Assembly: GCA_964578535.1 (NCBI GenBank)
Contig: CAZODI010000010.1
Span: forward strand, 28,624-92,623
DNA from: PHBD01 sp964578535
GTDB lineage: Bacteria > Desulfobacterota > Syntrophia > Syntrophales > PHBD01
Reading direction: 5' to 3'
DNA: 64,000 nt
Shown: piece after piece, positions 52,860 to 62,161 of the stretch
Position numbering within the stretch: the first letter of the stretch is position 1
Layout of the letters: every line of letters starts with the position of its first letter
Notes under the pieces: generated by a model
Database searches by the model: none
What the model saw: only the letters and a program-made list of their open reading frames with translations
Told to the model about the DNA's origin: nothing
Translations under genes and position numbers: made by a program

Positions 52860-53375
52860 TCATTCATCGTCGAGGATCATCGTGTTCTTCCCCGACGGGG
52901 GCTGAATCAACCTTCTCGGCAGCGAGATTCTCACCGTGGTGCCGGTCGGACCGTCCTCCGGACGGGCGTTCGATTCGATGCTCATTTCACCCCGATGGGC
53001 CTTGACCGTGCCGTATGCCGACGGGAGTCCAAGTCCCGTCCCCTCGCCGACCGGCTTGGTCGAGAAAAAGGGCGTGAACAGCTCGTCCATGGATTCCTCC
53101 GGGATCCCCGTCCCCGTATCGCGGATCGTAATCAGGATCCTGTCGGCGCTTTCCTCGCCGGATACCGTCAGCGTTCCGCCCCGGGGCATGGCTTCAACGG
53201 CGTTTTGTTCGAGATCGGCCAAGACCTTCACGATGCGTATGTGATCCAGCCAGACGTCTTTGTCCCGGAACTCGGACCGGAGGACAACCTGGATGGATTG
53301 CGGCACCGAGAGGGCCTGGAGGCTGTCCTCGAGGATGCGCAAGATGTCGGTTTTTCTTAATTTCAATCCATGCAA
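52860..53375 (-). CDS. Solitary histidine-kinase-type ATPase domain
   Basis: This about 171-residue protein is a HATPase_c domain only: N box in EQNAVEAMP, G1 in RDTGTGIPEE, F box FFSTKP, G2 GEGTGLGL, and GTTVRISLP at the end. The region before the N box resembles the linker that normally follows a DHp domain, but the phospho-accepting His is missing. The start is uncertain: a TTG at 53375 with GGAGG 10 bases before, or further upstream to 53546, where sequence is not conserved. It converges on the phosphatase gene (12-base gap). It could be an anti-sigma-like kinase, a partner of the phosphatase, or a truncated kinase. Confidence 0.65.
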   Translation of the reverse strand: MHGLKLRKTDILRILEDSLQALSVPQSIQVVLRSEFRDKDVWLDHIRIVKVLADLEQNAVEAMPRGGTLTVSGEESADRILITIRDTGTGIPEESMDELFTPFFSTKPVGEGTGLGLPSAYGTVKAHRGEMSIESNARPEDGPTGTTVRISLPRRLIQPPSGKNTMILDDE

Positions 53376-53643
53376 AAGGAGAATGCCTCCTTTGTGTGCC
53401 GGTTCGGGATATCCAGGCCCTTTTTCCTCATATATTGGAGAAGACCGTTTCCGGTTGAATGCCTCCCGGGAAGGCCTGTTCCCCAAAGCCGCACCCTGCC
53501 GCAACATATTTCCCGAGAGGGCCAAGTATACACGAGATCGAGGCATCCCCGCAAAACGTTTGCATTGGGAAAAAGATCATGATAGCCTCTCCCCTCGTTT
53601 TCGGGTGTGTTCCATTCCTTTGTCTCTTCATGCGAATGACGGT

Positions 53644-54645
53644 TTGAAGCCTAGATCCGATTCCATATCCGAGGGAAAAATCGTTTTCCCGGATAACAAC
53701 ACTCTTCGGACGCTGCTGGGCGAACACGACCGGCACATCAAGCTTCTCGAAAAACTCCGGGCGGTCAGGGTGGGGGTCCGTGGCAATGTCCTGTCCATTT
53801 CCGGCGATGCGGACGATGTGGAGTTGGCCGAGAATCTTCTCAATCAGCTGTATTGCTTGATAGAAAAGGGGTATCCGCTCTACTCGTCCGACATCGATTA
53901 CGCACACCGGATTCTATCGGAAGACTCGCGGACAAACCTGGAAAGAATCTTCCTCGATACGGTTTTCATCCCCTCCAAGAAACGTCCCATCACCCCCAAG
54001 AGCATCGCCCAGAAGGGATATATCGATGCAATCCGCAAGCATGACATGGTTTTCGGCATCGGACCGGCGGGAACGGGAAAGACCTATCTGGCCATGGCCA
54101 TGGCGGTTTCCTGCCTTCTGGAAAAGAAGGTTCACCGAATCATCCTGGCCCGGCCGGCTGTCGAAGCGGGCGAAAAACTCGGCTTCCTTCCCGGAGACCT
54201 CTCCGAGAAGGTCAACCCGTATCTGCGCCCCCTGTATGATGCCCTCCATGACATGATGGACTTCGACCGGGCATCGGCCATGATTTCCAAGGGCATCATC
54301 GAGGTGGCACCGCTCGCGTTCATGCGCGGCCGTACCTTGAATGATTCCTTTGTGATCCTGGACGAGGCCCAGAATACGACCTCCGAGCAGATGAAAATGT
54401 TCCTGACCCGGCTCGGCTTTGGATCGAAGGCGGTCATCACGGGGGATGTCACCCAGATCGACCTGCCGGAAGAGAAAGCCTCAGGACTCGTCGAGGCGGA
54501 ACGGATCCTGGGACGGATTTCCGGGATTTGCTTCGTCTATTTCAGCGAACTGGACGTCGTCCGCCATCCCCTTGTTCAAGACGTGATCCGGGCATACAAC
54601 CATCTGGGCCGAAGCCGCAGACGGGCGGATGATAACGGAACATGA
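53644..54645 (+). CDS. phoH: PhoH-family ATPase (YbeZ)
   Basis: This about 333-residue P-loop protein has Walker A GPAGTGKTYLAMA and Walker B FVILDEAQNTT, with KHDMVFGIGP before and FLTRLGFGSKAVITGD after, as in PhoH/YbeZ. It is an ATPase linked to rRNA processing with YbeY, encoded two genes downstream. The start is uncertain: I use the TTG at 53644, which gives a normal length; in-frame sequence up to 53260 runs opposite the ATPase-domain gene and is not conserved. It overlaps the 7TM-HD gene by four bases. Confidence 0.88.
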   Translation: MKPRSDSISEGKIVFPDNNTLRTLLGEHDRHIKLLEKLRAVRVGVRGNVLSISGDADDVELAENLLNQLYCLIEKGYPLYSSDIDYAHRILSEDSRTNLERIFLDTVFIPSKKRPITPKSIAQKGYIDAIRKHDMVFGIGPAGTGKTYLAMAMAVSCLLEKKVHRIILARPAVEAGEKLGFLPGDLSEKVNPYLRPLYDALHDMMDFDRASAMISKGIIEVAPLAFMRGRTLNDSFVILDEAQNTTSEQMKMFLTRLGFGSKAVITGDVTQIDLPEEKASGLVEAERILGRISGICFVYFSELDVVRHPLVQDVIRAYNHLGRSRRRADDNGT

Positions 54646-57065
54646 ATCCCATCGACCGAACCGTTGAACGCATTTCGTCCAGCCTTCGGAAAGCCGTCCG
54701 TGAGGTGCAGTTCCTCCCTCCCTTCGCCAGGAACCGGCAGTTCCAGATGTGGGCTACCGCTATCCTTCTGTCGCTCATCGTTGCCTATCTCCTGACTCCC
54801 ACGGTTCATTTCATCCCGCCCAGCTACAAGCTGGGCTCCATTGCCTCCAGAGACATCCGGGCGGATCGCGATTTCTTCGTGGAGGACAAGGCTGCGACGG
54901 AATTGAAGAGGATGGAGGCCGTCAATTCCCTTCCTGCGATCTATGATCTGGATATGGATATGCCCGATCGGCAGCGGCTGCAGATCGAGCGCGCTTTTTC
55001 CGCCATGGAGGGAGTGATTCGAGGCATTGACCGGACAGCCCTTTCGGTGGGTGTCCTGACGGTCAAAGATCTTGGAGACATCGGGCGGGGTCGCAAGGAA
55101 ATGGAGCAGATCCTCGGGATTTCCATTCCGGAACAGGAGTTCCAGATCCTCTTGAAATACCGCTTTTCGGCGGATCTGGCGGGCAAGGTCGTCCGGCTGC
55201 TCACGTCTGTCTACCGGACGGAATGGATTACGAATGTCAGCTTTCTCACCCGGGACACCAGGAACGGCATTATCGTCCGGGATCTCAAGACGCAGCAGGA
55301 GGAGCGGTTGTCGGACCTCTCGCCGATCTGGCACATGAGGGACGCGGAGAATCTGGTGCGCCGGAAAGCCTCCCTGGTCCTGAAGGATGAACGGGAAGAC
55401 ATCCGGAGGGCCGCCACCGGCCTGATCACCAGGCTCATTCAACCGAACCTGATTCTGAACCAGCCGGCAACGGAAAAAGAGCGCAAGGCCGCCCTCGATG
55501 CGGTTAAGCCCGTCCTCTACCAGGTCCAGAAAGGGGAGGTGATCACCCGGGAAGGGCAGAAAATTACGACGTCCGACCTGGAAAAAATCACGGCTCTCTA
55601 CAAGATCGAAAGCGACAGCGTGACGGAAAAAATCGCCATGTATACGGGCATGCTGCTCCTGACGATGTTCTTTGCGCTGACCCTGTACACCGTCGCCCGC
55701 CGCTGGCTTCGCAAACCCCATCAGGAAAACGCGGATCGCATCTTTCTTTCCCTGACGATTCTCCTTCATTTTCTGCTGATCAAGGCGGGGATTTTTGTTG
55801 CGGGGGCGGTTAACCGCGCCTTTCCCTTCATTCCCACCGAAGCGGTCTATTACGCCATTCCCTTTGCATTTGGCCCGATGCTGGTCGCCTTTCTCATCAT
55901 GAGGAAGCTGTCCCTCCTGTTCGCCGTATTCACGTCGGTTCTGGCATCGTTTCTCTTTGACAGCCTCATCTCCATGACGCTCTATGCCCTCCTGGGCAGC
56001 ATCGTGGGCTCCTACTACATCGCCCACTGCCGTCAGCGGTCTTCTTTCCTGCGGGCCGGCTTCCTCCTCGGAATCGTCAACGTGGCGATCATCCTCTGCC
56101 TGGGGCTCCTGGAAGGTTCGCTGTCCGATATGGCCATCCTGGCGAAGCTGGCCATGGGATTCCTCGGGGGGCTCCTGTCGGGCATTCTCGTGGCCGGCAT
56201 CAGCCCCCTGTTCGAAAGCGTATTTCCCTACACGACCGACATCAAGCTCCTGGAGCTGGCCAACCTCAACCAGCCCATTTTCCAGCGGATGATCATCGAG
56301 GCACCCGGCACCTACCATCACAGTGTCGTACTCGGCTCCATGGTCGAAGCCGCCGCGGAGAGCATCGGCGCCAATTCCCTCCTGGCAAAAGTGGGCGCCT
56401 ATTACCACGACATCGGGAAACTGACCAAACCCCTCTATTTCATAGAGAACCAGCGGGACGGGGAAAACCGGCATGAAAAGCTCTCTCCCCGGATGAGCGC
56501 ACGGGTCATCACCGCCCATGTCAAGGATGGCTGTGAACTGGCCGCTCAAGCCGGGCTGAACCAGGACGTCCTCAACATCATCCGGGAGCATCACGGAACG
56601 AGCCTGGTCACCTACTTCTACGAAAAGGCCCGCAAAGACAAGGATCCTTCCATCCGGGCCCTTCCGGAAAGCGATTTCCGGTACCCCGGTCCGAAACCGC
56701 AAAGCCGCGAATCGGGTCTCGTTCTCCTGGGGGATGTCATGGAGGCATCGTCCAGAACACTGACCAATCCGACCCCGGCCAGGATCCGGAACTTCGTCCA
56801 GGAACGGATCGAGCGGGTGGTCGCCGACGGACAGCTCGATTCCTGCGCCCTGACACTGATGGATCTGAACATGATCGCCGAGAGTTTCACCCGGATTTTG
56901 ACGGGCATGTTCCATCATCGCATCGACTACCCGGCTCCACCCGCCCGGGAAACAAACGGACGGAAGGAGTCATCCATACCCAACGGACAGAATGGACATC
57001 TGGATCGAAAACCGACAGAAAAAGGAAAAGATCGACCGGCGTCGGGTGCGGAGCGCGCTGCGTAA
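54642..57065 (+). CDS. 7TM receptor HD-domain phosphohydrolase (PgpH/YqfF type)
   Basis: This 807-residue membrane protein has one N-terminal membrane segment (about 36-54), an extracytoplasmic 7TMR-HDED region (about 55-330), seven membrane segments (about 330-520) and a cytoplasmic HD domain with TYHHSVVLGSMVEAAAE and AYYHDIGKL. Firmicutes relatives break down c-di-AMP; a role in that or a related second messenger is inferred, and no cyclase for c-di-AMP is in the window. In many bacteria it is placed between phoH and ybeY, as here. Its end overlaps ybeY by 74 bases. Confidence 0.93.
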   Translation: MNPIDRTVERISSSLRKAVREVQFLPPFARNRQFQMWATAILLSLIVAYLLTPTVHFIPPSYKLGSIASRDIRADRDFFVEDKAATELKRMEAVNSLPAIYDLDMDMPDRQRLQIERAFSAMEGVIRGIDRTALSVGVLTVKDLGDIGRGRKEMEQILGISIPEQEFQILLKYRFSADLAGKVVRLLTSVYRTEWITNVSFLTRDTRNGIIVRDLKTQQEERLSDLSPIWHMRDAENLVRRKASLVLKDEREDIRRAATGLITRLIQPNLILNQPATEKERKAALDAVKPVLYQVQKGEVITREGQKITTSDLEKITALYKIESDSVTEKIAMYTGMLLLTMFFALTLYTVARRWLRKPHQENADRIFLSLTILLHFLLIKAGIFVAGAVNRAFPFIPTEAVYYAIPFAFGPMLVAFLIMRKLSLLFAVFTSVLASFLFDSLISMTLYALLGSIVGSYYIAHCRQRSSFLRAGFLLGIVNVAIILCLGLLEGSLSDMAILAKLAMGFLGGLLSGILVAGISPLFESVFPYTTDIKLLELANLNQPIFQRMIIEAPGTYHHSVVLGSMVEAAAESIGANSLLAKVGAYYHDIGKLTKPLYFIENQRDGENRHEKLSPRMSARVITAHVKDGCELAAQAGLNQDVLNIIREHHGTSLVTYFYEKARKDKDPSIRALPESDFRYPGPKPQSRESGLVLLGDVMEASSRTLTNPTPARIRNFVQERIERVVADGQLDSCALTLMDLNMIAESFTRILTGMFHHRIDYPAPPARETNGRKESSIPNGQNGHLDRKPTEKGKDRPASGAERAA

Positions 57066-57453
57066 GGCACTCCACAGGCTCGGCCGGGATGACGCCGAGG
57101 TAAGCCTGCTTTTCCTCGATGACGAAGGAATTCGCGAGATCAACCGGACCTATCTGAACCGGGATTATCCCACCAACGTCATCTCCTTCTCCATGACCGA
57201 AGGGCCTTTCGGAGATCTGAATCCCCGGGTCTTGGGCGACATTGTGATTTCCGTGGAGAGGTCCCGCGCAGAAGCCCTGGAATCAGGGCTGGCCCCGGAA
57301 GACTACCAGGACTACCTGATCATCCATGGGCTCCTGCATCTCCTCGGGTACGATCATGAATCCCCCCGGGAAGAGGATGGGGAGCGCATGCGGGAGATGG
57401 AACGGGAGCTTTTCTGCCTTATCAAGGGATACCGGATCGGCGGTGGGGATTGA
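56992..57453 (+). CDS. ybeY: Endoribonuclease YbeY (rRNA maturation)
   Basis: This 153-residue metal-dependent RNase contains the zinc motif HGLLHLLGYDHE (residues about 111-122) and NRDYPTNVISFSM earlier, both specific to YbeY. It helps finish the 3' end of 16S rNA and ribosome quality control. Its first 74 bases overlap the end of the HD gene. A long stem-loop lies just after its stop. Confidence 0.95.
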   Translation: MDIWIENRQKKEKIDRRRVRSALRKALHRLGRDDAEVSLLFLDDEGIREINRTYLNRDYPTNVISFSMTEGPFGDLNPRVLGDIVISVERSRAEALESGLAPEDYQDYLIIHGLLHLLGYDHESPREEDGERMREMERELFCLIKGYRIGGGD

Positions 57454-57456
57454 ACG

Positions 57457-57500
57457 GACATCCGGCGGAGCCGCAACGACGGGCGGCTCCGCCGGATGTC
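57457..57500. terminator. 18-bp perfect inverted repeat, likely bidirectional terminator
   Basis: The arms at 57457-57474 and 57483-57500 are perfect complements of each other (18 pairs, G+C-rich), with an eight-base loop between. It sits between the convergent ends of ybeY (57453) and the lytic transglycosylase (57517). No T-run follows on either side, so its effect may be mRNA end protection rather than classical intrinsic termination. Confidence 0.65.
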
Positions 57501-57516
57501 GGCGGGTCGGTAGAGA

Positions 57517-59385
57517 TTACCGGATGTGGATGATCTGCCCGGGCTGGATGGAATCTCCGTCCCCCAGGTTGTTTGCTTTTTTCAGGCTGTCGACGCTCGT
57601 TCCGTTACGGACGGCGATCCGAAAGAGATTATCCCCCTTTCGAACCTTGTATGTCTTGCTCGCCTCTCCGGTGGATGATGCCCCGGATTTCGCTTTTTTC
57701 CCGCCCGTCTGAATCTTTTTTTCCGCTCCTTCCCCGGAAGTATCCTCACCGTTCCCCCGGGGTGGGACTTTCAACAACTGACCGGCGATGAGCTTGTTTC
57801 CCTTGATCCTGTTGAGCCGCCGGATCTCCTCGGGGGTCGTGTCACAGCGCTCCGCCACTTCCGAAAGGGAATCTCCCCTCTTAACCCGATAGGTGGCGCC
57901 CCCCCCGGATGTTGTTTTTTTCCTGGCCTCTCTGACCGGTGACGTGGCGGCTTTTCTCGCCACCGGGATTGAAAGGGGATGCCCGACCCGGACCCCTTTC
58001 CTGGACAAACCTGGATTGCAGGAACGGATGGCCTGGGTTGTCGTTCTGTATTTCCTGGCAATGGACGCCAGGGATTCGCCCCGCTTCACCCGGTGCCGGA
58101 CAAACCGGCGGGGATCCCGTTCCGGCGCGGGCAGTTCCCACCTGGGAATCTCGTCCATTTTCTTGACCAGCAATTCCCCTTTTTCAATAGGCACCCTAAG
58201 GTCGTAGTCCTGGTCGGGGGTGATGCCGTGGCGAAGTTCAGGATTCAGAAAGACCAGGGTATCTTCAGAGGTCTCGATCCGGGTTGCAATCTCCGCCAGC
58301 TTCATGGACTTCCTGATCTTCACCGCCTCATAGGGGATCTCCTTGTCCAGCGTCTCCGGCAGTTCCATCCCGTACTTCTTCGGATCCCGGATGATGTGCA
58401 GCGTCGCCAGGAATCGCGGCACATAACGCGCCGTCTCATAGGGCAGCATGTGATAAAGATCCCAGAACCGGTCCAGATAGTTCAGCTTCTGCTGCGAGAT
58501 GACCCGGAGCACCCTCCCCTCACCGCAATTGTAGGCCGCCAGCACCGTCAGCCAGTCGCCGAACATCTCGTGCAGGGCCTTCAGGTAATCGATGGCCGCC
58601 CGGGTCGACTTTTCCACATCCATGCGTTCGTCGACCCAGTCCGTCCGGTTCAGGCCATATTTGTAACCAGTGGAGGGAATGAACTGCCATGGCCCCAGTG
58701 CTCGTGCCCTGGACAGGGCGCGGATCTTGAATCCGCTTTCCACAAGAGGCAGCCAGGAAAGCTCTTCCGGCAATCCGGCCTTTTTGAGCTGCCGGACCAT
58801 GGCAGGCCGGTACATACCGGAACGCCGGTAGGACTCGATGAAGAAATTCCGTTCGATCGTCTGGAAGGAGCGGATCTCCTTCTCCACATCCGCATTCATC
58901 AGGAGGGGGATCTCTCCGCGTTTTCCTTTGGCCTCCGTCCTCATGGAGGTATAGATGGCCAGGATGCGACGGGCCACAAGCAGCCTCAGGTCGTCCTTCT
59001 GTCTGGCGACGGCGGGGTCCCCGTCCGTTTCCAGAACCAGGGCGTAGGCCTGATCGAGGAGTTCCAGGGCTCCTTCCAGATCCCCCCGGGACCAGGAAGC
59101 CTGGGATTCTTCCAGGAGGGCCAGGGCTTCTTCCATCAGGTCCTGATCCTGTCCCTCCTCGTTCTTTGTCTCCGGCTGCACGGGATCCGAAAGTGCGGCT
59201 TTCTTTTCCACAGAACCCGAATTCCCCGTCGTCCGCGCTTTTTCTGCAAACGGGTCCTTAACATCCATGGCAGCGGCAATCCCCGGATTCACCGACGGCT
59301 TTTCATCCGCGCTCCATCCCGTTCCGGGGAAACAGCAGACAAGCACCACCAGGAAGATGAACCGGAAAACGGATCGTTTCGACAT
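57517..59385 (-). CDS. Lytic transglycosylase with three LysM domains (MltD-like)
   Basis: This 622-residue protein has a signal peptide (FRFIFLVVLVCCFPGTGWSA). After a spacer it has an SLT domain, where LPLVESGF carries the catalytic Glu and ALGPWQFIPSTGYKYGL, AAIDYLKALHEMFGDWLTVLAAYNCGEGRVLR are the family motifs. Three LysM peptidoglycan-binding domains follow (RHRVKRGESLASIARKY, TYRVKRGDSLSEVAERC, TYKVRKGDNLFRIAVRN). It cleaves peptidoglycan strands, forming 1,6-anhydro ends. E. coli MltD has two LysM domains, so this is a longer form. It follows prfB by 17 bases. Confidence 0.94.
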   Translation of the reverse strand: MSKRSVFRFIFLVVLVCCFPGTGWSADEKPSVNPGIAAAMDVKDPFAEKARTTGNSGSVEKKAALSDPVQPETKNEEGQDQDLMEEALALLEESQASWSRGDLEGALELLDQAYALVLETDGDPAVARQKDDLRLLVARRILAIYTSMRTEAKGKRGEIPLLMNADVEKEIRSFQTIERNFFIESYRRSGMYRPAMVRQLKKAGLPEELSWLPLVESGFKIRALSRARALGPWQFIPSTGYKYGLNRTDWVDERMDVEKSTRAAIDYLKALHEMFGDWLTVLAAYNCGEGRVLRVISQQKLNYLDRFWDLYHMLPYETARYVPRFLATLHIIRDPKKYGMELPETLDKEIPYEAVKIRKSMKLAEIATRIETSEDTLVFLNPELRHGITPDQDYDLRVPIEKGELLVKKMDEIPRWELPAPERDPRRFVRHRVKRGESLASIARKYRTTTQAIRSCNPGLSRKGVRVGHPLSIPVARKAATSPVREARKKTTSGGGATYRVKRGDSLSEVAERCDTTPEEIRRLNRIKGNKLIAGQLLKVPPRGNGEDTSGEGAEKKIQTGGKKAKSGASSTGEASKTYKVRKGDNLFRIAVRNGTSVDSLKKANNLGDGDSIQPGQIIHIR

Positions 59386-59402
59386 GCTGCAACTCCTTCC
59401 CT

Positions 59403-60513
59403 TTATCTCTTGGAAGCCGCGAGAAGATAGGCCTCGATGAAATCGTCGATCTCGCCGTCGAGGACGCGGGTAACATTCCCTGTCTCAAGGCTGGTCCGGT
59501 GATCCTTGACCATCTTGTAGGGATGAAGAACATAGGATCGGATCTGGCTTCCCCAGGCGATGTCCTTCTTCGACTTCTCCATTTCGTCCAGCTTGGCCCT
59601 CTGTTCTGTAAGCTTGCGTTCATACAGGCGGGACTTGAGGTATTTCATGGCCATGGATTTGTTTTTATGCTGGGACCGTTCGTTCTGGCACTGGACAACA
59701 ATACCAGTCGGAATGTGCGTGATGCGGACTGCGGAGTCCGTCTTGTTGACATGCTGCCCCCCGGCACCGGTGGACCGATAGGTATCGATGCGCAGGTCGC
59801 CTTCATCGATTTCGATGACGATCTCGTCGCTCACTTCGGGATAGACGAAAACGGAGGCAAAGGATGTATGACGCCGGGCTCCGGCATCGAACGGAGAGAT
59901 CCGGACGAGGCGATGAATGCCGATTTCCGCCTTGGCATAGCCGTAGGCGTAAGGCCCTTCCAGCGTCATGGACGCACTCTTGATGCCTGCCTCTTCACCG
60001 GGCAGGAGATCGATCACCTGCATCCGGTAGCCTTTTCGCTCCGCCCACCGGCCGTACATCCGGAAGAGCATCTCCGCCCAGTCCTGGGCCTCGGTTCCGC
60101 CGGCGCCGGCGTTGATGTTCAGGATGGCGTTGAGCCGGTCCTCTTCCGCGCCGAGCATGAGGCGGAATTCATCATCCCGGACACCCGTTTCCAGACGGCC
60201 CAGATCCAAGGAGATGTCGCGGAGAGTATCCTCATCCCCTTCCTCCGATGCCATTTCGAAGAGCTGAGCCAACTCCAGGTAAACCCGCTCCAGCTCTTTC
60301 CAGCCGCCGATGACTTCATCGAGGCGGCTTTTCCTCTTCAGGATTTCCCTTGCTGCCTCCGGATCGCTCCAAAAATCATCCTTCAGGACTTGGCTCTCCA
60401 GGGCGCTTTTTTCGGTTTCCTTGCCGGCGACGTCAAAGGCACACCCCGAGGTTTTCAATCCTTTTCTGAAGATCCTCAAAAGTCTGCGCCAGCGCTTCAG
60501 ATCCTTCGATCAT
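59403..60513 (-). CDS. prfB: Peptide chain release factor 2 with programmed +1 frameshift
   Basis: This 369-residue release factor recognises UGA and UAA. Translation starts at the ATG at 60513 (GGAG nine bases before), reads 26 codons to CTT, then meets an in-frame TGA. Slipping +1 at CTT-TGA-C lets it continue as DVAGKETEKSALE to 59403. The downstream frame carries the SPF specificity tripeptide (ISPFDAGARRHT) and the catalytic GGQ (STGAGGQHVNK). The slip also has GGGG four to eight bases before the CTT, as a Shine-Dalgarno-like aid. The start overlaps lnt by 17 bases. Confidence 0.95.
60432..60438 (-). promoter_or_regulatory. prfB programmed frameshift site CTTTGAC
   Basis: On the minus strand CTT TGA C gives codon 26, the stop codon 27 and the following C that weakens termination. 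It is the standard site by which RF2 controls its own synthesis: when RF2 is scarce the ribosome slips +1. Confidence 0.93.
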
Positions 60514-62161
60514 GGTTCATTCTCCTTTTTTTGTCGTCCTCTCGGGGATCTATCCGGCTGGAACGGGGCCGGCCGATGCGACCCGGTGATGAAAAGCCGA
60601 TCACCACGAGGGTGCCGCCCAGGCAAAGGTAAACAAAGATGTCCCCATATGCCCCATAAACCGTCTTCTCGTCAATGAATTTCACGCTTCCGGCGAGGGT
60701 GGTCCGCTCGAAGATGCCTGTCCGCTCCGTGATCCGGCCGAGCGGATCCACAACGGCCGATATTCCCGTATTGGCTGCACGCACGAGGTAGAGCCTGGTT
60801 TCCACGGCCCGGAAGACTGCCATTGAGAGGTGCTGGTAGGGAGCGGAACTCCGGCCGAACCAGGCGTCATTGGTAATGTTCACCAGCAGGTCCGCTCCCT
60901 GGCGCTTGTAGGCCCGGCCTGCTTCCGCGAGAATCCCCTCGTAGCAGATGAGAACCCCCGGCCGGTGAACACCCATGGACAGGACCCGGTATTCGGCGCC
61001 GGACTCAAAATCGCCGATGCCCTCCGTGAGTGCGGTGAGGAAGGGAATGATCCGGCGGAAAGGCACGTACTCCCCGTACGGCACCAGGTGGACCTTGTCG
61101 TACCGGTCCCGCAGGGCTCCGTCCGGCGATACGAGGAATGCGCTGTTGAAGGAGGCGATCTCACGCTCCCGCTGTTCATAGCGGGGACTGCCCAGGATCA
61201 GCCAGGATGCGGTTTCACGGGGGAGTTGAGCTACCTGCCGGTGCAGGTCGTCCCGGTCCTGGAAATAGAAGGGTGCCGCCGTCTCCGGCCAGACGATGAG
61301 GCTCTCCGGCGGCGGAGCCGCCCGGCGGGACAGGGAGGTGTAAATGTCGACCGTCTCCTGCTGGTACGCGGGATCCCATTTCACGTCCTGCTCGATGTTT
61401 CCCTGGATGAGGCGGACGGCCAGAGAGGAAGCTCCTTCGAGCTTTTTCCCAATGTCTCCGATTCGCCACCAGCCATATCCGTGAGCGGCTGTGAGCAGAA
61501 GGACGCAGGCAAGAGCTTCCCTCACCCACCGCCGGTCCCCCGTCCGCTCGAACAGGATGCGGAAAAGGACGGCGTTGGCCATGACGACGAGGAAGGTCAG
61601 CCCGTAGGTACCTGTGAACTCGGACATCTGGATGAAGGGCAGGTTCGGATACTGAGAGGCGCCGAGGTTCGCCCAGGGGAAGCCACTCAGCAGGTGGGAC
61701 TTGACGAATTCGAGGGAGGTCCACAACAGAGGGGCGGCCATCACAACGGGAATGCCCCGCTCCCGGAGCCGAACCAGAAGTCCCGCAAAGATGGAGACAT
61801 ACAGCCCCAGGTAAGCCGCCAGAAGGAGCATGACGGGGATTCCGACCGCAACGGGAAGCCGGCCGTAATGGACGACGACGTGGACGATCCAGTAGAGAAT
61901 CCCGATGTAGCCTGTGAAACCGGCCAGCCATCCCAACCCGAATGCCCTCAGGGGCGACGCGCTGCGGACGGCAAGAAGGAGCGGCACGAGAGCGAACCAG
62001 GCCACAACGGCGGAGCCGTAACGCGGGAAAGACAGGAAGAGAAGCAGTCCGCTGGCCAGAGCCCAGAGCCAGTCGTAATATCCCGGAGAGGCCGGCGAAC
62101 TCGCGGTTTCACCGTTCTCTTCGATTCCGCTACCTGTTCCCCGCCGTTCAGACCGTGCCAT
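60497..62161 (-). CDS. lnt: Apolipoprotein N-acyltransferase
   Basis: This 554-residue inner-membrane enzyme adds the third acyl chain to lipoproteins. It has about six to eight membrane segments (residues about 25-210), then a nitrilase domain with the Glu-Lys-Cys triad: WPETAAPFY (Glu), RYDKVHLVPYGEY (Lys) and VLICYEGILAEAGR (Cys), and a last membrane segment (about 510-525). The C-terminal tail is basic. It is between corC/ybeX (14-base overlap) and prfB (17-base overlap). It serves the many lipoproteins of a Gram-negative cell, such as the two in this window. Confidence 0.95.
   Translation of the reverse strand: MARSERRGTGSGIEENGETASSPASPGYYDWLWALASGLLLFLSFPRYGSAVVAWFALVPLLLAVRSASPLRAFGLGWLAGFTGYIGILYWIVHVVVHYGRLPVAVGIPVMLLLAAYLGLYVSIFAGLLVRLRERGIPVVMAAPLLWTSLEFVKSHLLSGFPWANLGASQYPNLPFIQMSEFTGTYGLTFLVVMANAVLFRILFERTGDRRWVREALACVLLLTAAHGYGWWRIGDIGKKLEGASSLAVRLIQGNIEQDVKWDPAYQQETVDIYTSLSRRAAPPPESLIVWPETAAPFYFQDRDDLHRQVAQLPRETASWLILGSPRYEQREREIASFNSAFLVSPDGALRDRYDKVHLVPYGEYVPFRRIIPFLTALTEGIGDFESGAEYRVLSMGVHRPGVLICYEGILAEAGRAYKRQGADLLVNITNDAWFGRSSAPYQHLSMAVFRAVETRLYLVRAANTGISAVVDPLGRITERTGIFERTTLAGSVKFIDEKTVYGAYGDIFVYLCLGGTLVVIGFSSPGRIGRPRSSRIDPREDDKKRRMNHDRRI

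Noticed and set aside
53428..53907. Possible missing DHp part of the orphan ATPase in another frame
   Set aside because: I looked for an H-box or kinase-like helices upstream on the minus strand and found none; the frame there opposes phoH.
54576..56918. Open frame of 780 codons on the minus strand
   Set aside because: It is antisense to the 7TM-HD gene, whose membrane and HD motifs are clear; the reverse frame reads as low-complexity without domains.
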